Source of the DNA: Pseudomonadaceae bacterium
GTDB taxonomy: Bacteria; Pseudomonadota; Alphaproteobacteria; UBA2136; UBA6156
DNA: 5,795 nt
Assembly (NCBI GenBank): GCA_947464215.1
Contig: CANHVX010000065.1
Location: forward strand, 1-5,795
Direction of reading: 5' to 3'
In this document: positions 5,444 through 5,795 of the stretch, piece by piece
How the letters are laid out: the number at the start of each line of letters is the position of its first letter
Position numbering within the stretch: position 1 is the first letter of the stretch
The notes under the pieces: model-generated
The model's database searches: none
Told to the model about the DNA's origin: nothing
The model's input: only the letters and a program-made list of their open reading frames with translations
Program-made: the position numbers and the translations under genes

Positions 5444-5795
5444 TGTGTCCGAGAGGCGAATGCGGGGGTCGGCCCAGGCGTAGGCGATATCGGCCAGCAC
5501 ATTGCCCACGAGCGTAAGCACGGCGCCAAACATTAACAAGGCCATGATGGTGGGGTAGTCGCGCATCATGGTGGCATCAAACGCCAACTTGCCCATGCCG
5601 GGGAGCGCAAACAGGCTTTCGATAATCACGCTGCCGCCGATAAGCCCCGGAATACTAAGCCCCACCAGCGTAATGACAGGCAGCATGGCATTGCGCAGCC
5701 CATGCGCCACCCACACCCGCACCGCCCCTGCCCCCTTGGCCCGCGCGGTAAGCACATAGGGTTCCGACATCGTGGCCAGCATACTGCTGCGCACA
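5441..5795 (-). CDS. DppB/OppB-type ABC transporter permease, C-terminal part
   Basis: C-terminal 117-118 residues of an inner-membrane permease subunit of a peptide/nickel-family ABC importer; the N-terminal two thirds (the family is about 310-340 residues) lie beyond the window. The start of the visible part matches the family's RSSMLATM...YVLTARAKGAG, the EAA-type ATPase-contact loop. It is followed by LRNAMLPVITLVG, a membrane helix, the typical ESLFALPGMGKLAFDA block, the RDYP motif, a last helix and the ending DIAYAWADPRIR. The frame is open to the window edge, so the GTG at 5794 is not a start. Its natural partner is the dppC-type gene at 3860-4645, but the stop here is followed by the HNH gene on the opposite strand instead of by that gene. 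Confidence 0.92.
   Translation of the reverse strand, partial: VRSSMLATMSEPYVLTARAKGAGAVRVWVAHGLRNAMLPVITLVGLSIPGLIGGSVIIESLFALPGMGKLAFDATMMRDYPTIMALLMFGAVLTLVGNVLADIAYAWADPRIRLSDT

Overview
The window reads as GC-rich chromosomal DNA from a Gram-negative proteobacterium. I lean towards an alphaproteobacterium, because the HNH protein opens like the family common there and the mla genes run E-F-D. This assignment is inferred from protein character only. Nothing points to phage, plasmid or insertion-sequence DNA, and I see no rRNA, tRNA or CRISPR array.

Positions 1-3471 (+ strand) carry a compact operon for a Mla-type lipid transporter of the cell envelope. It holds the end of the permease gene mlaE (cut by the window edge), the ATPase gene mlaF (start overlapping the mlaE stop by one base), a gene for a long MCE-domain protein of the MlaD type, and a gene for a small CvpA-like membrane protein. 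No mlaC (periplasmic carrier) or mlaB (STAS) follows. The MlaD-type protein is instead extended by a helical region and a beta-rich C-terminal domain, which may let it reach or contact the outer membrane without a separate shuttle. A strong hairpin terminator at 3502-3540 closes the operon.

Positions 3539-3721 (- strand) hold a 60-residue helical protein of unknown function, short but preceded by a near-perfect Shine-Dalgarno. It converges on the operon and shares its terminator. The 138 bp above it (3722-3859) are AT-rich and without a convincing gene.

Positions 3860-5795 hold two permease genes of a peptide/nickel-type (Dpp/Opp) ABC importer on the - strand: the C-terminal end of a DppB-type gene (5441-5795, cut by the window) and a full DppC-type gene (3860-4645). 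Such genes are normally adjacent and often overlap. Here a complete + strand HNH-nuclease-family gene (4733-5398) with its own ribosome binding site and terminator lies between them. The HNH protein keeps its catalytic-core residues but has lost three of the four cysteines that usually bind structural zinc. A perfect 10-bp inverted repeat covers the chosen dppC start codon and lies just upstream of the HNH gene.

I found no clearly new multi-gene system. The points most worth a second look are the MlaD variant with a beta-rich tail in an operon lacking mlaC/mlaB, the HNH gene splitting the importer genes, the inverted repeat, and the small helical protein.
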